This document shows, piece by piece, positions 17,664 to 26,909 of a DNA stretch of 64,000 nucleotides. Under the pieces are notes generated by a model. The model was given only the letters and a program-made list of their open reading frames with translations, had not been told where the DNA came from and did not search any database. The position numbers were made by a program, and so were the translations under genes. Source of the stretch: Methylobacterium gnaphalii (lineage in GTDB: Bacteria; Pseudomonadota; Alphaproteobacteria; Rhizobiales; Beijerinckiaceae); assembly GCF_007992215.1 (NCBI RefSeq), contig NZ_BJZV01000011.1, positions 115,164-179,163 of the forward strand, written 5' to 3'. The number at the start of each line of letters is the position of its first letter. The stretch's first letter is position 1.

Positions 17664-19421
17664 ATGAACATCTTCGCCCAGTTCGAGGCGCGCGTGCGCG
17701 AGGCCCTCGAAGCGCTCGTTCAATCCGGTAAGCTGCCGGGCGGCTTGGATCTTTCTCGTGTTGTGGTCGAGCCGCCGCGCGATCCTTCCCACGGAGACCT
17801 CGCCACCAATGCGGCGCTGGTGCTCGCCAAGGAGGCCAAGGCCAATCCGAAGGCCCTCGGCGAAGCGCTCGCCGAAGAGCTGCGTGGCGACCCGCGCATC
17901 ACCGAGGCGAGCGTTGCCGGACCCGGCTTCATCAACCTGCGCCTGGTTCCGGACGTGTTCCACGATGTCGTGCGCGCCGCCCTGACCGACACGGAATTCG
18001 GTCGCGCCAAGCTGCCGGGCGGTGCGGTGAACATCGAGTATGTCTCGGCGAATCCCACTGGTCCGATGCATGTCGGCCATGGCCGCGGCGCCGTGTTCGG
18101 CGACGCACTCGCCAGCCTGCTGATCGCGGCCGGGCGTAAGGTCACCCGCGAATACTACATCAACGATGCCGGTGCCCAGGTCGACGTGCTCGCCCGCTCG
18201 GCCTACCTGCGCTACCGCGAGGCGCTGGGTGAAGAGATCGGTGCGATCCCCGAGGGCCTATATCCCGGCGATTATCTGAAGCCTGTCGGCCTGCACATCA
18301 GCCGCGAGCACGGTCGCAACCTGCTCGACATGCCGGAGCACGAATGGCTGCCGATCATCCGCGAGGCGGCGATCCAGGCGATGATGGCGATGATCCGCGA
18401 CGACCTCGCCGCCATCGGCATCCGCCACGACGTGTTCTTCTCAGAGCGCACGCTTCAGGGCGCGAATGGCGGCAAGGTCGCCGAGTTGCTCGAAGAGCTG
18501 CGCACGAAGGGCCTCGTCTACGAGGGCCGGCTGCCGCCACCGAAGGGCCAACTTCCCGAGGATTGGGAGGACCGCGAGCAGACGCTGTTCCGCGCCACAC
18601 AATTCGGCGACGATGTCGACCGGCCGCTGCTGAAATCGGACGGCAGCTTCACCTATTTCGCCTCCGACATCGCCTATCATCGCGAGAAGTGGCTGGCCGG
18701 TGCCTCGGAGTTGATCGACGTGCTCGGCGCCGACCATGGCGGCTACGTGAAGCGCATGCAGGCAGCGGTGAAGGCGGTCAGCGACGGCCAGGCCGTGCTC
18801 GACGTGAAGTTGTGCCAACTCGTGCGGCTGCTGCGCGCCGGCGAGCCGGTGAAGATGTCGAAGCGCTCCGGCGAGTTCGTAACCCTGCGCGAGGTGATCG
18901 ACGAGGTCGGGCGCGACGCGATTCGCTTCATGATGCTCTACCGGAAGAACGACGCGACGCTCGATTTCGATCTCGCCAAGGTCGTCGAGAAGTCGAAGGA
19001 TAACCCGGTCTTCTACGTCCAGTACGGACACGCCCGCTGCTTTTCCGTGCGGCGTCAGGCAGTTGAGGCCTTCGCTAACGAGGACTTGTCGAAGGCGTCA
19101 CTGGCAGCCGATGCGGATTTCTCGCTCCTCACCGATCCCGGCGAGTTCGAGATGATGCGGCTGATCGCGCAGTACCCGCGCGTGTTGGAATCAGCGGCCG
19201 TTGCTCACGAACCACATCGAATCGCCTTCCACCTCTATGAAACCGCGAGTTCGCTGCATAGTTTTTGGAATAAGGGCAAAGACTTGCCGCAATTACGGAT
19301 TGTTAATCCAACCGACCGAAAGTCCACCCGTGCCCGCTTGGCCCTCGTGGAAGCCCTTGGTGGCGTCCTGGCCTCTGGGCTCGCGGTTCTGGGTGTCACC
19401 GCACCGGATGAAATGCGGTGA
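17664..19421 (+). CDS. argS: arginine--tRNA ligase
   Basis: Class I aminoacyl-tRNA synthetase, 585 residues from ATG 17664 ([15 protein letters not shown]). The N-terminal Add-1 domain spans roughly residues 1-110 and includes [18 protein letters not shown]. The HIGH-type motif is [20 protein letters not shown]. The KMSKS loop appears as [15 protein letters not shown]. The DALR anticodon-binding domain forms the C-terminal third and ends in DEMR. Two SPOR/nagZ genes follow on the same strand, the usual alphaproteobacterial order. Confidence 0.97.
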   Translation: MNIFAQFEARVREALEALVQSGKLPGGLDLSRVVVEPPRDPSHGDLATNAALVLAKEAKANPKALGEALAEELRGDPRITEASVAGPGFINLRLVPDVFHDVVRAALTDTEFGRAKLPGGAVNIEYVSANPTGPMHVGHGRGAVFGDALASLLIAAGRKVTREYYINDAGAQVDVLARSAYLRYREALGEEIGAIPEGLYPGDYLKPVGLHISREHGRNLLDMPEHEWLPIIREAAIQAMMAMIRDDLAAIGIRHDVFFSERTLQGANGGKVAELLEELRTKGLVYEGRLPPPKGQLPEDWEDREQTLFRATQFGDDVDRPLLKSDGSFTYFASDIAYHREKWLAGASELIDVLGADHGGYVKRMQAAVKAVSDGQAVLDVKLCQLVRLLRAGEPVKMSKRSGEFVTLREVIDEVGRDAIRFMMLYRKNDATLDFDLAKVVEKSKDNPVFYVQYGHARCFSVRRQAVEAFANEDLSKASLAADADFSLLTDPGEFEMMRLIAQYPRVLESAAVAHEPHRIAFHLYETASSLHSFWNKGKDLPQLRIVNPTDRKSTRARLALVEALGGVLASGLAVLGVTAPDEMR

Positions 19422-19448
19422 GCTGGCCGGGTTGGAAAGGAAGCGACA

Positions 19449-20867
19449 ATGGCGACGAACGCTCCGCGAGCGGCGATCGATTTCGACGCGTTCGAGCGTG
19501 ATCTGAGTCAGACGTCCCTGGCCAACCCTGCGGCACCGGCGCCGTCGCGCGCCGACCCCCTGGCTGAGCTTGCCCGCATCGTCGGCCAGGATGATCCCTT
19601 CCGCGCTCTTCTCGCATCACGCGGCGACCAAGCGGCCCCGCGGCCTGCCGTGGAGACGCGTCAGAGCGGCCGTATCGAGCCGTCCTTCTCCGAGGCCGCT
19701 CAGGCAGAGGACTTCGCAGCCGCGCAGGCCTCTCCCGCCGATGCCTTCGATCACTACCTCGCCAATGTCGAGCAGGGCGCCTACGCCGATGGAGCGGCCG
19801 GCGAACAGCATGACCCGTCGGCCTTCGACGACTCGGGCGCTGGCTACCGCGCGCCGGTCGCCAAACGTCCGAACCGGCGGCTCGTGCAGGTGGGCGCCGG
19901 TATTGGCGTGCTCACCCTCTGCGTTACCGGCGCACTCGGCCTGAAGCTGATGCGCTCGCACGGCTCGAACGGCGAGCCCGTGACCGTTCTCGCCGACAAG
20001 ACGCCGCTCAAGATTGCCCCGCCGACAGCCGACGGCCTCGAGATCCCCGACCAGAAGAAGCAGATCTACGAGCGCAACGCCAAGGACAGTCAGATCAAGG
20101 TCGTCAACCGCGAGGAGCAGCCGCTCGACGTAGCCCAGGCCGCGCGTTCGGCGAGCGGCAATGGCGCAAGCGGCACCACCCCGGGCAACACCGCCCTGCT
20201 GACCGATTCGCTCGGAGAGCCACGCCGCGTGCGGACCGTCTCGGTGAAGCCGGACACTCCGGTCACCGCCGCCTCGCAGGCTCAGGCCCAGGGCCAGCCG
20301 CAGGGCGTCGCCTCGGCCGATGCGGGCCAGGTTTCGCCGATCCCAACCATGATGATGCCGGACGCGTCGCCCGCCGCAGCGTCGCAGACGCCGGTTTCCC
20401 AGCCGCGCAGCGTGACGCGGAGCCCTGCCCCGACCCCCGTTCCCGCACCGAAGCCGGTGCAGACGGCCGACGCCTCCGGCGCGACGCCTGAGATGCCCGC
20501 GGCCGAGCCCGTTCCGCCGGCCCGCAAGGCGCCGCAGCGTGTCGCCTCGATCGCGCCCGAGACCACCGCTTCCACCGATGCGGCACCCGCTGCTGCGCCG
20601 AAGGCCACGGCGTCCACCGCCAGCGTCGGCGGCTTCTCGGTGCAGATCGGCGTGCGCGCCAGCGAGAGCGACGCTCATGCAGCCTTCCGCCAGATGCAGA
20701 GCAAGTACAGCCAGCTCTCGGGCAAGCCCGAGTTGATCCAGCAGGCGGAAGTCGGCGGCAAGGCGATCTACCGCGTCCGGGTCGGGCCCCTGGCCAAGAA
20801 CGATGCGACCAGCCTGTGCACGGAGCTGAAAGGCGCCGGCGGCCAGTGCTTCGTTTCGAAAAACTGA
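19449..20867 (+). CDS. SPOR-domain inner-membrane protein
   Basis: 472 residues. A soluble, acidic N-terminal region (1-135) is followed by one transmembrane helix (about 138-157, RLVQVGAGIGVLTLCVTGAL). A long Pro/Ala/Thr-rich periplasmic linker (about 230-395) leads to a C-terminal SPOR domain (about 395-472, VGGFSVQIGVRASESDAHAAFRQM and YRVRVGPLAKNDATSLCTELK). SPOR domains bind denuded septal peptidoglycan, so a role in cell division or envelope maintenance is likely. It lies 27 bp after argS and upstream of nagZ, a conserved alphaproteobacterial neighbourhood. The topology is inferred from hydrophobicity only. Confidence 0.92.
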   Translation: MATNAPRAAIDFDAFERDLSQTSLANPAAPAPSRADPLAELARIVGQDDPFRALLASRGDQAAPRPAVETRQSGRIEPSFSEAAQAEDFAAAQASPADAFDHYLANVEQGAYADGAAGEQHDPSAFDDSGAGYRAPVAKRPNRRLVQVGAGIGVLTLCVTGALGLKLMRSHGSNGEPVTVLADKTPLKIAPPTADGLEIPDQKKQIYERNAKDSQIKVVNREEQPLDVAQAARSASGNGASGTTPGNTALLTDSLGEPRRVRTVSVKPDTPVTAASQAQAQGQPQGVASADAGQVSPIPTMMMPDASPAAASQTPVSQPRSVTRSPAPTPVPAPKPVQTADASGATPEMPAAEPVPPARKAPQRVASIAPETTASTDAAPAAAPKATASTASVGGFSVQIGVRASESDAHAAFRQMQSKYSQLSGKPELIQQAEVGGKAIYRVRVGPLAKNDATSLCTELKGAGGQCFVSKN

Positions 20868-20924
20868 GCGTCCGGGCTCCGGCTCTCACCGCCTGATTCT
20901 CGAAAGCCACACCGGCCGGCAGCG

Positions 20925-20945
20925 CGACCGCTTCCGGTCGGTTTC
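20925..20945 (+). terminator. weak intrinsic terminator after the SPOR gene
   Basis: CGACCG (20925-20930), loop CTTC, CGGTCG (20935-20940), followed by GTTTC. The stem is short and the T-run poor, so this is tentative. Confidence 0.35.
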
Positions 20946-21041
20946 GCCTTGCGAGCGCGCAGAGTGAAGCCAATTCTCAACTGTTATCGTTGACGATTCG
21001 ATACGTCAGCCTGTCCAAGGCCTCAGGATCCCCCGCAAGTC

Positions 21042-22049
21042 ATGACCTGCCGTGCTCTGATTCTCGGCTGTTCCGGCAAGACGCTCACGGCGCGTGAGGC
21101 GGCGTTCTTCCGCGACGCACAGCCCTGGGGCTTCATCCTGTTCAAGCGCAACATCGGCACGCCCGACGAGGTGCGCGCGCTGACCGCTGCCCTGCGCGAC
21201 ACAATCGGCCGCGCCGACGCGCCTGTCTTGATCGACCAGGAAGGCGGACGCGTGCAGCGCATGGGACCGCCCTTTTGGCCGAAATATCCGGCCGGCGCCC
21301 GCTTCGGGCGGCTCAATGGTTCGGCCAAGGCGATGGCTTGGCTCGGCGCTCGGCTGATGGCGCATGATCTGGCGGATGTCGGCATCAACGTCGATTGCGC
21401 GCCGATGCTAGACGTGCCGGTCGAGGGTACCCACGAGATCATCGGTGACCGTGCCTATGCCCGGGACGCGAACTCGGTCGCCGAGATCGGCCGCGCGGTG
21501 GCCGAGGGGCTGATGGCCGGCGGCGTGCTGCCGGTGATCAAGCACCTCCCCGGCCATGGCCGCGCCACCAGCGACAGCCACATGCAGCTGCCCGTGGTCG
21601 ATGCCGACCGGGCGAGCCTGGAAGCCACCGACTTCCGGCCGTTCCAGGCACTCGCCGATATGCCGCTCGCGATGAGCGCGCATGTGGTCTACCCGCATCT
21701 CGATCCGAAAAAGCCGGCTACGCTGTCACGCATCGTCATCGAAGACATCATCCGCGATACCATTGGCTTCGATGGCTTGCTGATGACCGACGACCTCTCG
21801 ATGAAGGCGCTCAAGGGTTCCTACCGCCGGCGCGCGGAAGCCGCCTTCGCCGCGGGCATCGACGTCGCGCTTCACTGCAACGGCCAGATGCGGCAGATGC
21901 GCAGTGTGGTCGAGGGAACGCCGCTGCTCTCTGGAATGTCCCTGCAGCGGGCGCATGCCGCGCTGGCCCGGCTTTCGAATAGCTCCGAGAGTTTCGATGT
22001 CGCCGAGGCGCGTAGCCGCTTCGAGGCGGGGCTCGCCGCCGCGGCCTGA
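21042..22049 (+). CDS. nagZ: beta-N-acetylhexosaminidase NagZ (glycoside hydrolase family 3)
   Basis: A 335-residue cytoplasmic enzyme that removes N-acetylglucosamine from anhydro-muropeptides during cell-wall recycling. Family GH3 features: GCSGKTLTAREAAFFRD at the N-terminus, GFILFKRNIGTPDEV, LIDQEGGRVQRM, and the catalytic loop VIKHLPGHGRATSDSHMQLP (His/Asp pair of NagZ). GLLMTDDLSMKAL carries the nucleophile aspartate. Length agrees with NagZ. It lies between the SPOR gene and tatA; in many relatives scpA and scpB follow nagZ, but here only 149 non-coding bases precede tatA. Confidence 0.96.
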   Translation: MTCRALILGCSGKTLTAREAAFFRDAQPWGFILFKRNIGTPDEVRALTAALRDTIGRADAPVLIDQEGGRVQRMGPPFWPKYPAGARFGRLNGSAKAMAWLGARLMAHDLADVGINVDCAPMLDVPVEGTHEIIGDRAYARDANSVAEIGRAVAEGLMAGGVLPVIKHLPGHGRATSDSHMQLPVVDADRASLEATDFRPFQALADMPLAMSAHVVYPHLDPKKPATLSRIVIEDIIRDTIGFDGLLMTDDLSMKALKGSYRRRAEAAFAAGIDVALHCNGQMRQMRSVVEGTPLLSGMSLQRAHAALARLSNSSESFDVAEARSRFEAGLAAAA

Positions 22050-22198
22050 CGCCGCGAGACACGGATCTGCCCCCAATTTGTAACCTGCGGATGGCACGAG
22101 CGAACTTGTGTTCGCCCGGGCCGATCCCTAGGTTGGCGCGAACTCTTCGACTGGAAAAGGCATCGCGTCGATAGCGGCGCGGTGCAGGAAAATGCGCC

Positions 22199-22465
22199 AT
22201 GGGTAGCTTGAGTATCTGGCACTGGATCGTCGTGGCGGTCATCGTCATGATGCTGTTCGGCCGCGGCAAGGTCTCCGAGCTGATGGGCGACGTCGCCAAG
22301 GGCATCAAGGCCTTCAAGAAGGGCATGGCCGAGGACGACGAGGCGCCTAAGTCCCAGCAGCCTCCGGTGGCGACGATGCCGTCGAGCGAACCGGTCCGCA
22401 CCATTCCCCACCAGGGCGAGCCGAGCCATGCGCCGGCGCAGTCGGCCGATCACCGCATAGGCTGA
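22199..22465 (+). CDS. tatA: Sec-independent protein translocase subunit TatA
   Basis: 88 residues. A short N-terminal membrane helix ([19 protein letters not shown]) is followed by the conserved hinge [12 protein letters not shown], the amphipathic helix [15 protein letters not shown], and an acidic, Pro-rich tail. TatA forms the pore-forming assembly for folded proteins. It is the first gene of tatABC; the twin-arginine molybdenum hydroxylase at 10472 is one visible candidate substrate in the window. Confidence 0.95.
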   Translation: MGSLSIWHWIVVAVIVMMLFGRGKVSELMGDVAKGIKAFKKGMAEDDEAPKSQQPPVATMPSSEPVRTIPHQGEPSHAPAQSADHRIG

Positions 22466-22521
22466 GGCTCAGCGCCTCTTCGCCGATTCAAGCGGCCGCG
22501 CAAGGCGGGACCAACGACGTC

Positions 22522-23040
22522 ATGCTGGACTTTAGCTGGGGCGAGGTGATGCTGATCGGCGGCGTCGCCCTGATCGTCATCGGGCCGAAAGACCTGCCGA
22601 AAGCCCTGCGCACGGTCGGGCAGGTCACCTCCAAGGTGCGCCGCATGGCCGGCGAGTTCCATCACCAGTTCAACGAGGCGATCCGCGAGGCCGAACTCGA
22701 CGAGATCAAGCGCGATGTCGAAGGCGTGAAGCGCCAGGCCGAGAGCTTCAAGCCGAGCTTCAACCCCGTCGATACGATCCGCAACGAGCTCAAGAGCGCC
22801 GTCGAGGGTCGTAACGCGGGCAAGGCGGCCGATCCGGCGCAGAACCTGATGCAGAGCACGGCGCCCTCCGCCATTGCGGGCGCGGATGATGCGACCACCG
22901 AGCGGCTGTCGCAGGGCGGCAGCTACGATGTCCCGCGGCCGACCGAGCTCTCCGAGGTCGTGCAGTCCGAGACGGCAGGCGTCACGCCTCCGCACTCCCA
23001 ACCCAGCGAATCGAAACCGTCGGACGGCCAGCTTTCATGA
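22522..23040 (+). CDS. tatB: Sec-independent protein translocase subunit TatB
   Basis: 172 residues. The N-terminal MLDFSWGEVMLIGGVALIVIGPKDLPKAL has the TatB-type Glu8 in the short membrane helix and the G-P-K-D-L-P hinge. A long amphipathic helix follows (KVRRMAGEFHHQFNEAIREAELDEIKRDVEG), then a disordered tail. TatB pairs with TatC to receive twin-arginine signals. Its stop overlaps the tatC start (ATGA at 23037-23040), showing coupling. Confidence 0.95.
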   Translation: MLDFSWGEVMLIGGVALIVIGPKDLPKALRTVGQVTSKVRRMAGEFHHQFNEAIREAELDEIKRDVEGVKRQAESFKPSFNPVDTIRNELKSAVEGRNAGKAADPAQNLMQSTAPSAIAGADDATTERLSQGGSYDVPRPTELSEVVQSETAGVTPPHSQPSESKPSDGQLS

Positions 23041-23837
23041 AGACCGAGCAGGACGAAGCCGAGATCGAGGCTTCGCGTGCGCCGCTGCTCGAACACCTGA
23101 TCGAGCTGCGCGCCCGACTGATCAAGTCGTTGATCGCCTTCGTGGTGATGTTCTTCGGGTGCTTCTTCTTCTCCCGGAACATCTACAACCTGCTGGTCCA
23201 CCCCTACGTGCAGGTAGTCGGGGCGGCCAATGCCGAGCTGATCGCGACGCATTTCCTCGAGCAGATCTTCACAAACATCAAGCTCAGCGTGTTCGGCGCC
23301 GGCTTCCTGGCCTTTCCGGTCATCGCCACGCAGATCTACGCCTTCGTAGCCCCGGGCCTCTACCGCAACGAGCGCAAGGCGTTCCTGCCGTACCTGATCG
23401 CGACCCCGATCTTCTTCATCCTCGGTGCGCTGGTCGTCTATTTCCTGGCGATGCCGCTGCTGATCTCGTTCTCGGTCTCGCTGCAACAGGTGGGTGTGGC
23501 CGGCGAGCCGACGATCAAGCTCCTGCCGAAGGTCGACGAGTACCTCTCGCTGATCATGACCCTGATCTTCGCCTTCGGCCTCGCCTTTCAGATGCCGGTG
23601 ATCCTGACGCTTCTCGGCCAGGTCGGCATTATCGACCAAGCCTTCCTCAAAGAGAAGCGTCGCTACGCCATCGTGCTGGTCTTCGTCGCAGCTGCAGTTC
23701 TGACGCCGCCCGACGTGATTTCACAGCTCTCCCTCGCGCTGCCGATGCTACTGCTCTACGAGGCCTCGGTCTTCTCGGTCGGCCGCGTGGAGAAGATGCG
23801 CAAGGCGCAGCGGGTGGCAGCAGGGCTGGAGCCGTAG
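23037..23837 (+). CDS. tatC: Sec-independent protein translocase subunit TatC
   Basis: 266 residues, six predicted membrane helices. The N-terminal APLLEHLIELRARLIKSLIAF is the TatC signature, followed by FFFSRNIYNLLVHPY, the cytoplasmic loop APGLYRNERKAFLPYLIATP, and the late LTPPDVISQLSLALPMLLLYE segment. TatC is the receptor for twin-arginine signal peptides. Overlaps tatB by four bases. Length is typical. Confidence 0.97.
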   Translation: MKTEQDEAEIEASRAPLLEHLIELRARLIKSLIAFVVMFFGCFFFSRNIYNLLVHPYVQVVGAANAELIATHFLEQIFTNIKLSVFGAGFLAFPVIATQIYAFVAPGLYRNERKAFLPYLIATPIFFILGALVVYFLAMPLLISFSVSLQQVGVAGEPTIKLLPKVDEYLSLIMTLIFAFGLAFQMPVILTLLGQVGIIDQAFLKEKRRYAIVLVFVAAAVLTPPDVISQLSLALPMLLLYEASVFSVGRVEKMRKAQRVAAGLEP

Positions 23838-23900
23838 GGGCGGCCTTGTGATGCTCCGGTCGATGCTGCAAAGCGTGCACGATCAGGATCAGAGCCACCC

Positions 23901-25184
23901 ATGCACGACATCCGCGCCATCCGCGAGAACCCAGAGGCCTTCGACAACGACCTCGCCCGGCGTGGCCTGGAGCCGCTGAGCGCCTCGCTGATCGCGCTGG
24001 ACGACGCGCGCAAGGCGGCGACTTCGGCAGCCCAGGCCAACCAAGAGCGGCGCAACGCACTCTCCAAGGAGATCGGCGGCGCCAAGAAGGCGAAGGACGA
24101 GGCCCGCGCCAGCGAGTTGATGGCCGAGGTCGCGCGGCTCAAGGAGGATGCCTCCCGCCTCGAGACCGAGCAGACGCAAGCCGGAAAGATCCTCGACGAG
24201 GAACTCGCAAAAATCCCGAACCGGCCGAAGGCCGACGTGCCGCCGGGCGCCGACGAGCACGGCAATGTCGAGTATCGCCGCTACGATTCCGGGCGCGAGC
24301 GGCTGAGCGAGGGGCGCCAGCACTTCGAGCTCGGCGAGGCTACTGGCCTGATGGATTTCGAAGCGGCGGCGAAGCTGTCCGGCTCTCGATTTGTGGTGCT
24401 GAAGGGCCAGCTCGCTCGGCTGGAGCGGTCGCTTGGCCAGTTCATGCTCGATCTGCATACGACCGAGCATGGCTACACGGAAGTCGCACCGCCGATCCTG
24501 GTGCGCGACGAGGCGATGTTCGGTACGGCGCAGTTGCCGAAGTTCCGGGACGACCAGTTCGCGGCCGGAGACGGCTTCTGGCTCGTCCCCACGGCCGAGG
24601 TCCCCCTCACCAACCTCGTCCGCGAATCTATCCTCTCCGAGGACGAACTCCCCCTCCGCTTCACGGCTCTCACCCCGTGCTTCCGCGCGGAGGCTGGAGC
24701 GGCGGGGCGCGACACCCGCGGCATGCTGCGCCAGCATCAGTTCAACAAGGTTGAGCTGGTCTCGATCACAGCCCCGGAAAAATCCGAGGAAGAGCACGAG
24801 CGCATGCTCGCCTGCGCCGAGACGGTCCTGAAGAAGCTCGACCTGACCTACCGCGTCATGACGCTGTGCACAGGTGACATGGGATTTGCTTCGCAGAAGA
24901 CCTACGACATCGAGGTCTGGGTGCCCGGCCAGCAAACCTATCGCGAGATTTCGTCCTGCTCGGTCTGTGGTGATTTCCAGGCCCGGCGGATGAATGCGCG
25001 CTATCGGGGGAAGGACGGCAAGCCGACCTTCGTGCATACGCTGAACGGCTCCGGCATCGCGGTTGGCCGCGCGCTGATCGCCGTGATGGAAAATTACCAG
25101 AACCCTGACGGGAGCATCACAATCCCGTCCGTGCTTCAGCCCTATATGGGCGGCCTCAACCGGATCGAGGGACCGAACACCTGA
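23901..25184 (+). CDS. serS: serine--tRNA ligase
   Basis: 427 residues, class II synthetase. The N-terminal antiparallel coiled coil (residues about 1-110, [18 protein letters not shown] and [25 protein letters not shown]) binds the long variable arm of tRNA-Ser. Motif 2 is [29 protein letters not shown] and motif 3 is [19 protein letters not shown]. Its TGA overlaps the surE start (ATGA-type overlap at 25182-25186), so serS and surE are translationally coupled, an arrangement conserved in this order. Confidence 0.97.
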   Translation: MHDIRAIRENPEAFDNDLARRGLEPLSASLIALDDARKAATSAAQANQERRNALSKEIGGAKKAKDEARASELMAEVARLKEDASRLETEQTQAGKILDEELAKIPNRPKADVPPGADEHGNVEYRRYDSGRERLSEGRQHFELGEATGLMDFEAAAKLSGSRFVVLKGQLARLERSLGQFMLDLHTTEHGYTEVAPPILVRDEAMFGTAQLPKFRDDQFAAGDGFWLVPTAEVPLTNLVRESILSEDELPLRFTALTPCFRAEAGAAGRDTRGMLRQHQFNKVELVSITAPEKSEEEHERMLACAETVLKKLDLTYRVMTLCTGDMGFASQKTYDIEVWVPGQQTYREISSCSVCGDFQARRMNARYRGKDGKPTFVHTLNGSGIAVGRALIAVMENYQNPDGSITIPSVLQPYMGGLNRIEGPNT

Positions 25185-25948
25185 TGCGCATTCTCGTCAC
25201 CAACGACGACGGCATCCATGCGCCGGGGCTCGAGACGCTGGAGGGCATTGCCCAAAGCCTGAGCGACGACGTTTGGGTGGTCGCGCCGGAACACGATCAG
25301 TCGGGCGTCTCGCACTCGCTCTCGCTGAACGACCCGCTGCGGCTGCGCCAGATTTCCGAGAAGCGGTTTGCCGTGAAGGGCACGCCGTCCGATTGCGTGA
25401 TCATGGGCGTCGCCCACCTGTTGGCAGAGCACAAACCCGATCTGGTGCTGTCCGGCGTCAATCGCGGCCAGAATGTCGCCGAAGACGTGACCTATTCGGG
25501 TACCATCGCCGCTGCGATGGAGGGCACCATCCTCGGCGTTCCATCGATCGCGCTGAGCCAAGCCTATGGGCACGGCGGCCGGGCCGGCATCAAGTTCCAA
25601 TGCGCTGCCGAGCACGGCGCGCGTGTGGTGCGCAAGATCCTGGATGTGGGAATCGAGCCCGGCATCGTCGTCAACGTGAACTTCCCGGATTGCGAGCCGG
25701 GCGAAGTGCAGGGCACCGCCGTGGCCACTCAGGGCCAGCGCAACCAGGCGCTCCTGCGTATCGACGCCCGCCATGACGGCCGCGGCAACCCGTATTTCTG
25801 GCTCGCCTTCGCCAAGGCGCGGTTCGAGCCGGGTACCGGCTCGGATCTCAAGGCCATCGCCGAGAACCGCATCTCGGTGACGCCGCTGCGGCTCGATCTC
25901 ACCGACGAGCCGACTTTGACGCGTTTTGCGAAGGCGTTTGAGAACTGA
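25184..25948 (+). CDS. surE: 5'/3'-nucleotidase SurE
   Basis: A 254-residue metal-dependent nucleoside monophosphate phosphatase linked to stationary-phase survival. The N-terminus [20 protein letters not shown] contains the two metal-binding aspartates (NDDG). APEHDQSGVSHSLSL has the serine ligand, and LSGVNRGQNVAEDVTYSGTIAAAMEG is the conserved active-site region. It overlaps serS by one base and is followed by pcm, the classic surE-pcm stress-repair order. Confidence 0.96.
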   Translation: MRILVTNDDGIHAPGLETLEGIAQSLSDDVWVVAPEHDQSGVSHSLSLNDPLRLRQISEKRFAVKGTPSDCVIMGVAHLLAEHKPDLVLSGVNRGQNVAEDVTYSGTIAAAMEGTILGVPSIALSQAYGHGGRAGIKFQCAAEHGARVVRKILDVGIEPGIVVNVNFPDCEPGEVQGTAVATQGQRNQALLRIDARHDGRGNPYFWLAFAKARFEPGTGSDLKAIAENRISVTPLRLDLTDEPTLTRFAKAFEN

Positions 25949-25961
25949 ACGTCCCGCCGGA

Positions 25962-26074
25962 CCGTCATTCCAGCGCTCGGCGCAGGTGAGAAACCCGAAT
26001 CCACCACCGGCTTCCGCCATGGCCGTGCATCACGGGTGGGTTCCGGGTTCTCCTCTGGCGCCCCGGAACGGCGG
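25962..26074. repeat. long imperfect intergenic palindrome
   Basis: Inner arms 25988-26005 (GAGAAACCCGAATCCACC) and 26035-26052 (GGTGGGTTCCGGGTTCTC) pair with few mismatches. Outer segments around 25962-25971 (CCGTCATTCC) and 26065-26074 (GGAACGGCGG) also pair. The whole lies between surE and pcm and resembles the other CGTCATT-type palindromes in the window. Confidence 0.55.
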
Positions 26075-26107
26075 TGCCGCGATAGACACGATCGAGGAGT
26101 GAGCACG

Positions 26108-26776
26108 ATGCCAATCGCAGGGGAGGGTGACGACGCCTCTGCGATCGGTGATGCGGCCTTCGTGCTGCTTCTGCGGGAGCATGGCACCCGCGAGACTGCG
26201 GTCCTGCGGGCCATGGAGCTGGTGCCGCGAGAACTCTTCGTTCCGCCCGCACTTCACGCCCATGCCCGCCGCGACATCGCCCTGCCGCTGACCTGCGGGC
26301 AGAGTATGACGGCCCCAACGACGGTTGCCGCGATGCTCGGGCTGCTGAGCGTGCCTGCCGGTGCGCGCGTTCTCGAGATTGGCACCGGCTCCGGCTACGT
26401 CACCGCGCTGCTCGTGCATCTCGGCAGCGGCCAGGTCCGCAGTATTGAGCGCTATGCCAGCCTCGCCCGCTCGGCCCAGGACCGTCTCAGCCGCGATCTC
26501 CCGGGCGCCACCGTGGAGATTGGCGACGGGCTCGATGCTGACACGGTCGGGCAAGGAAGCTTCGACCGCATCCTGATCAACGGCGCCTACGCCGACGTTC
26601 CCGCGCATCTCGCCAGGGCTCTCGCGCCGGGCGGGAGGCTCGTCGGCGCTGTCGCGACGGGGCAGGGAAAACGGGTCACCGTCGTCGACCGCGCAGCCGA
26701 CGGCAGCCTCACCAGACGAACCGAGATGACCTGTCGCCTGCCCTCTCTGACCGCAGGTCGAGCGGGTGTGTTCTAA
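26108..26776 (+). CDS. pcm: protein-L-isoaspartate O-methyltransferase
   Basis: 222 residues from ATG 26108, preceded by GAGG in a good position. The frame is open further upstream, but that part is the palindromic repeat. It repairs isoaspartyl residues in aged proteins using SAM. Family features: VLRAMELVPRELFVPP, the acceptor-site QSMTAPTTVAAML (in place of the more common G-x-x-I-S-x-P), motif I VLEIGTGSGYVTALL, SIERYASLARSAQ, and FDRILINGAYADVPAHLARALAPGGRLV. Co-directional with surE and the amidase-activator gene. Confidence 0.92.
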   Translation: MPIAGEGDDASAIGDAAFVLLLREHGTRETAVLRAMELVPRELFVPPALHAHARRDIALPLTCGQSMTAPTTVAAMLGLLSVPAGARVLEIGTGSGYVTALLVHLGSGQVRSIERYASLARSAQDRLSRDLPGATVEIGDGLDADTVGQGSFDRILINGAYADVPAHLARALAPGGRLVGAVATGQGKRVTVVDRAADGSLTRRTEMTCRLPSLTAGRAGVF

Positions 26777-26909
26777 CGGTCTCGCCGCAGGGGCGACAGG
26801 TTCCTCATTCCCGCAAATGCGATGCAATCTTGGTGAACGGGAACGGTTGTTTAACCTGAATCCCTTTTGAATGAGGTCATCAAGTTTGCGTCTGTAAGCG
26901 GGTGCGTCG

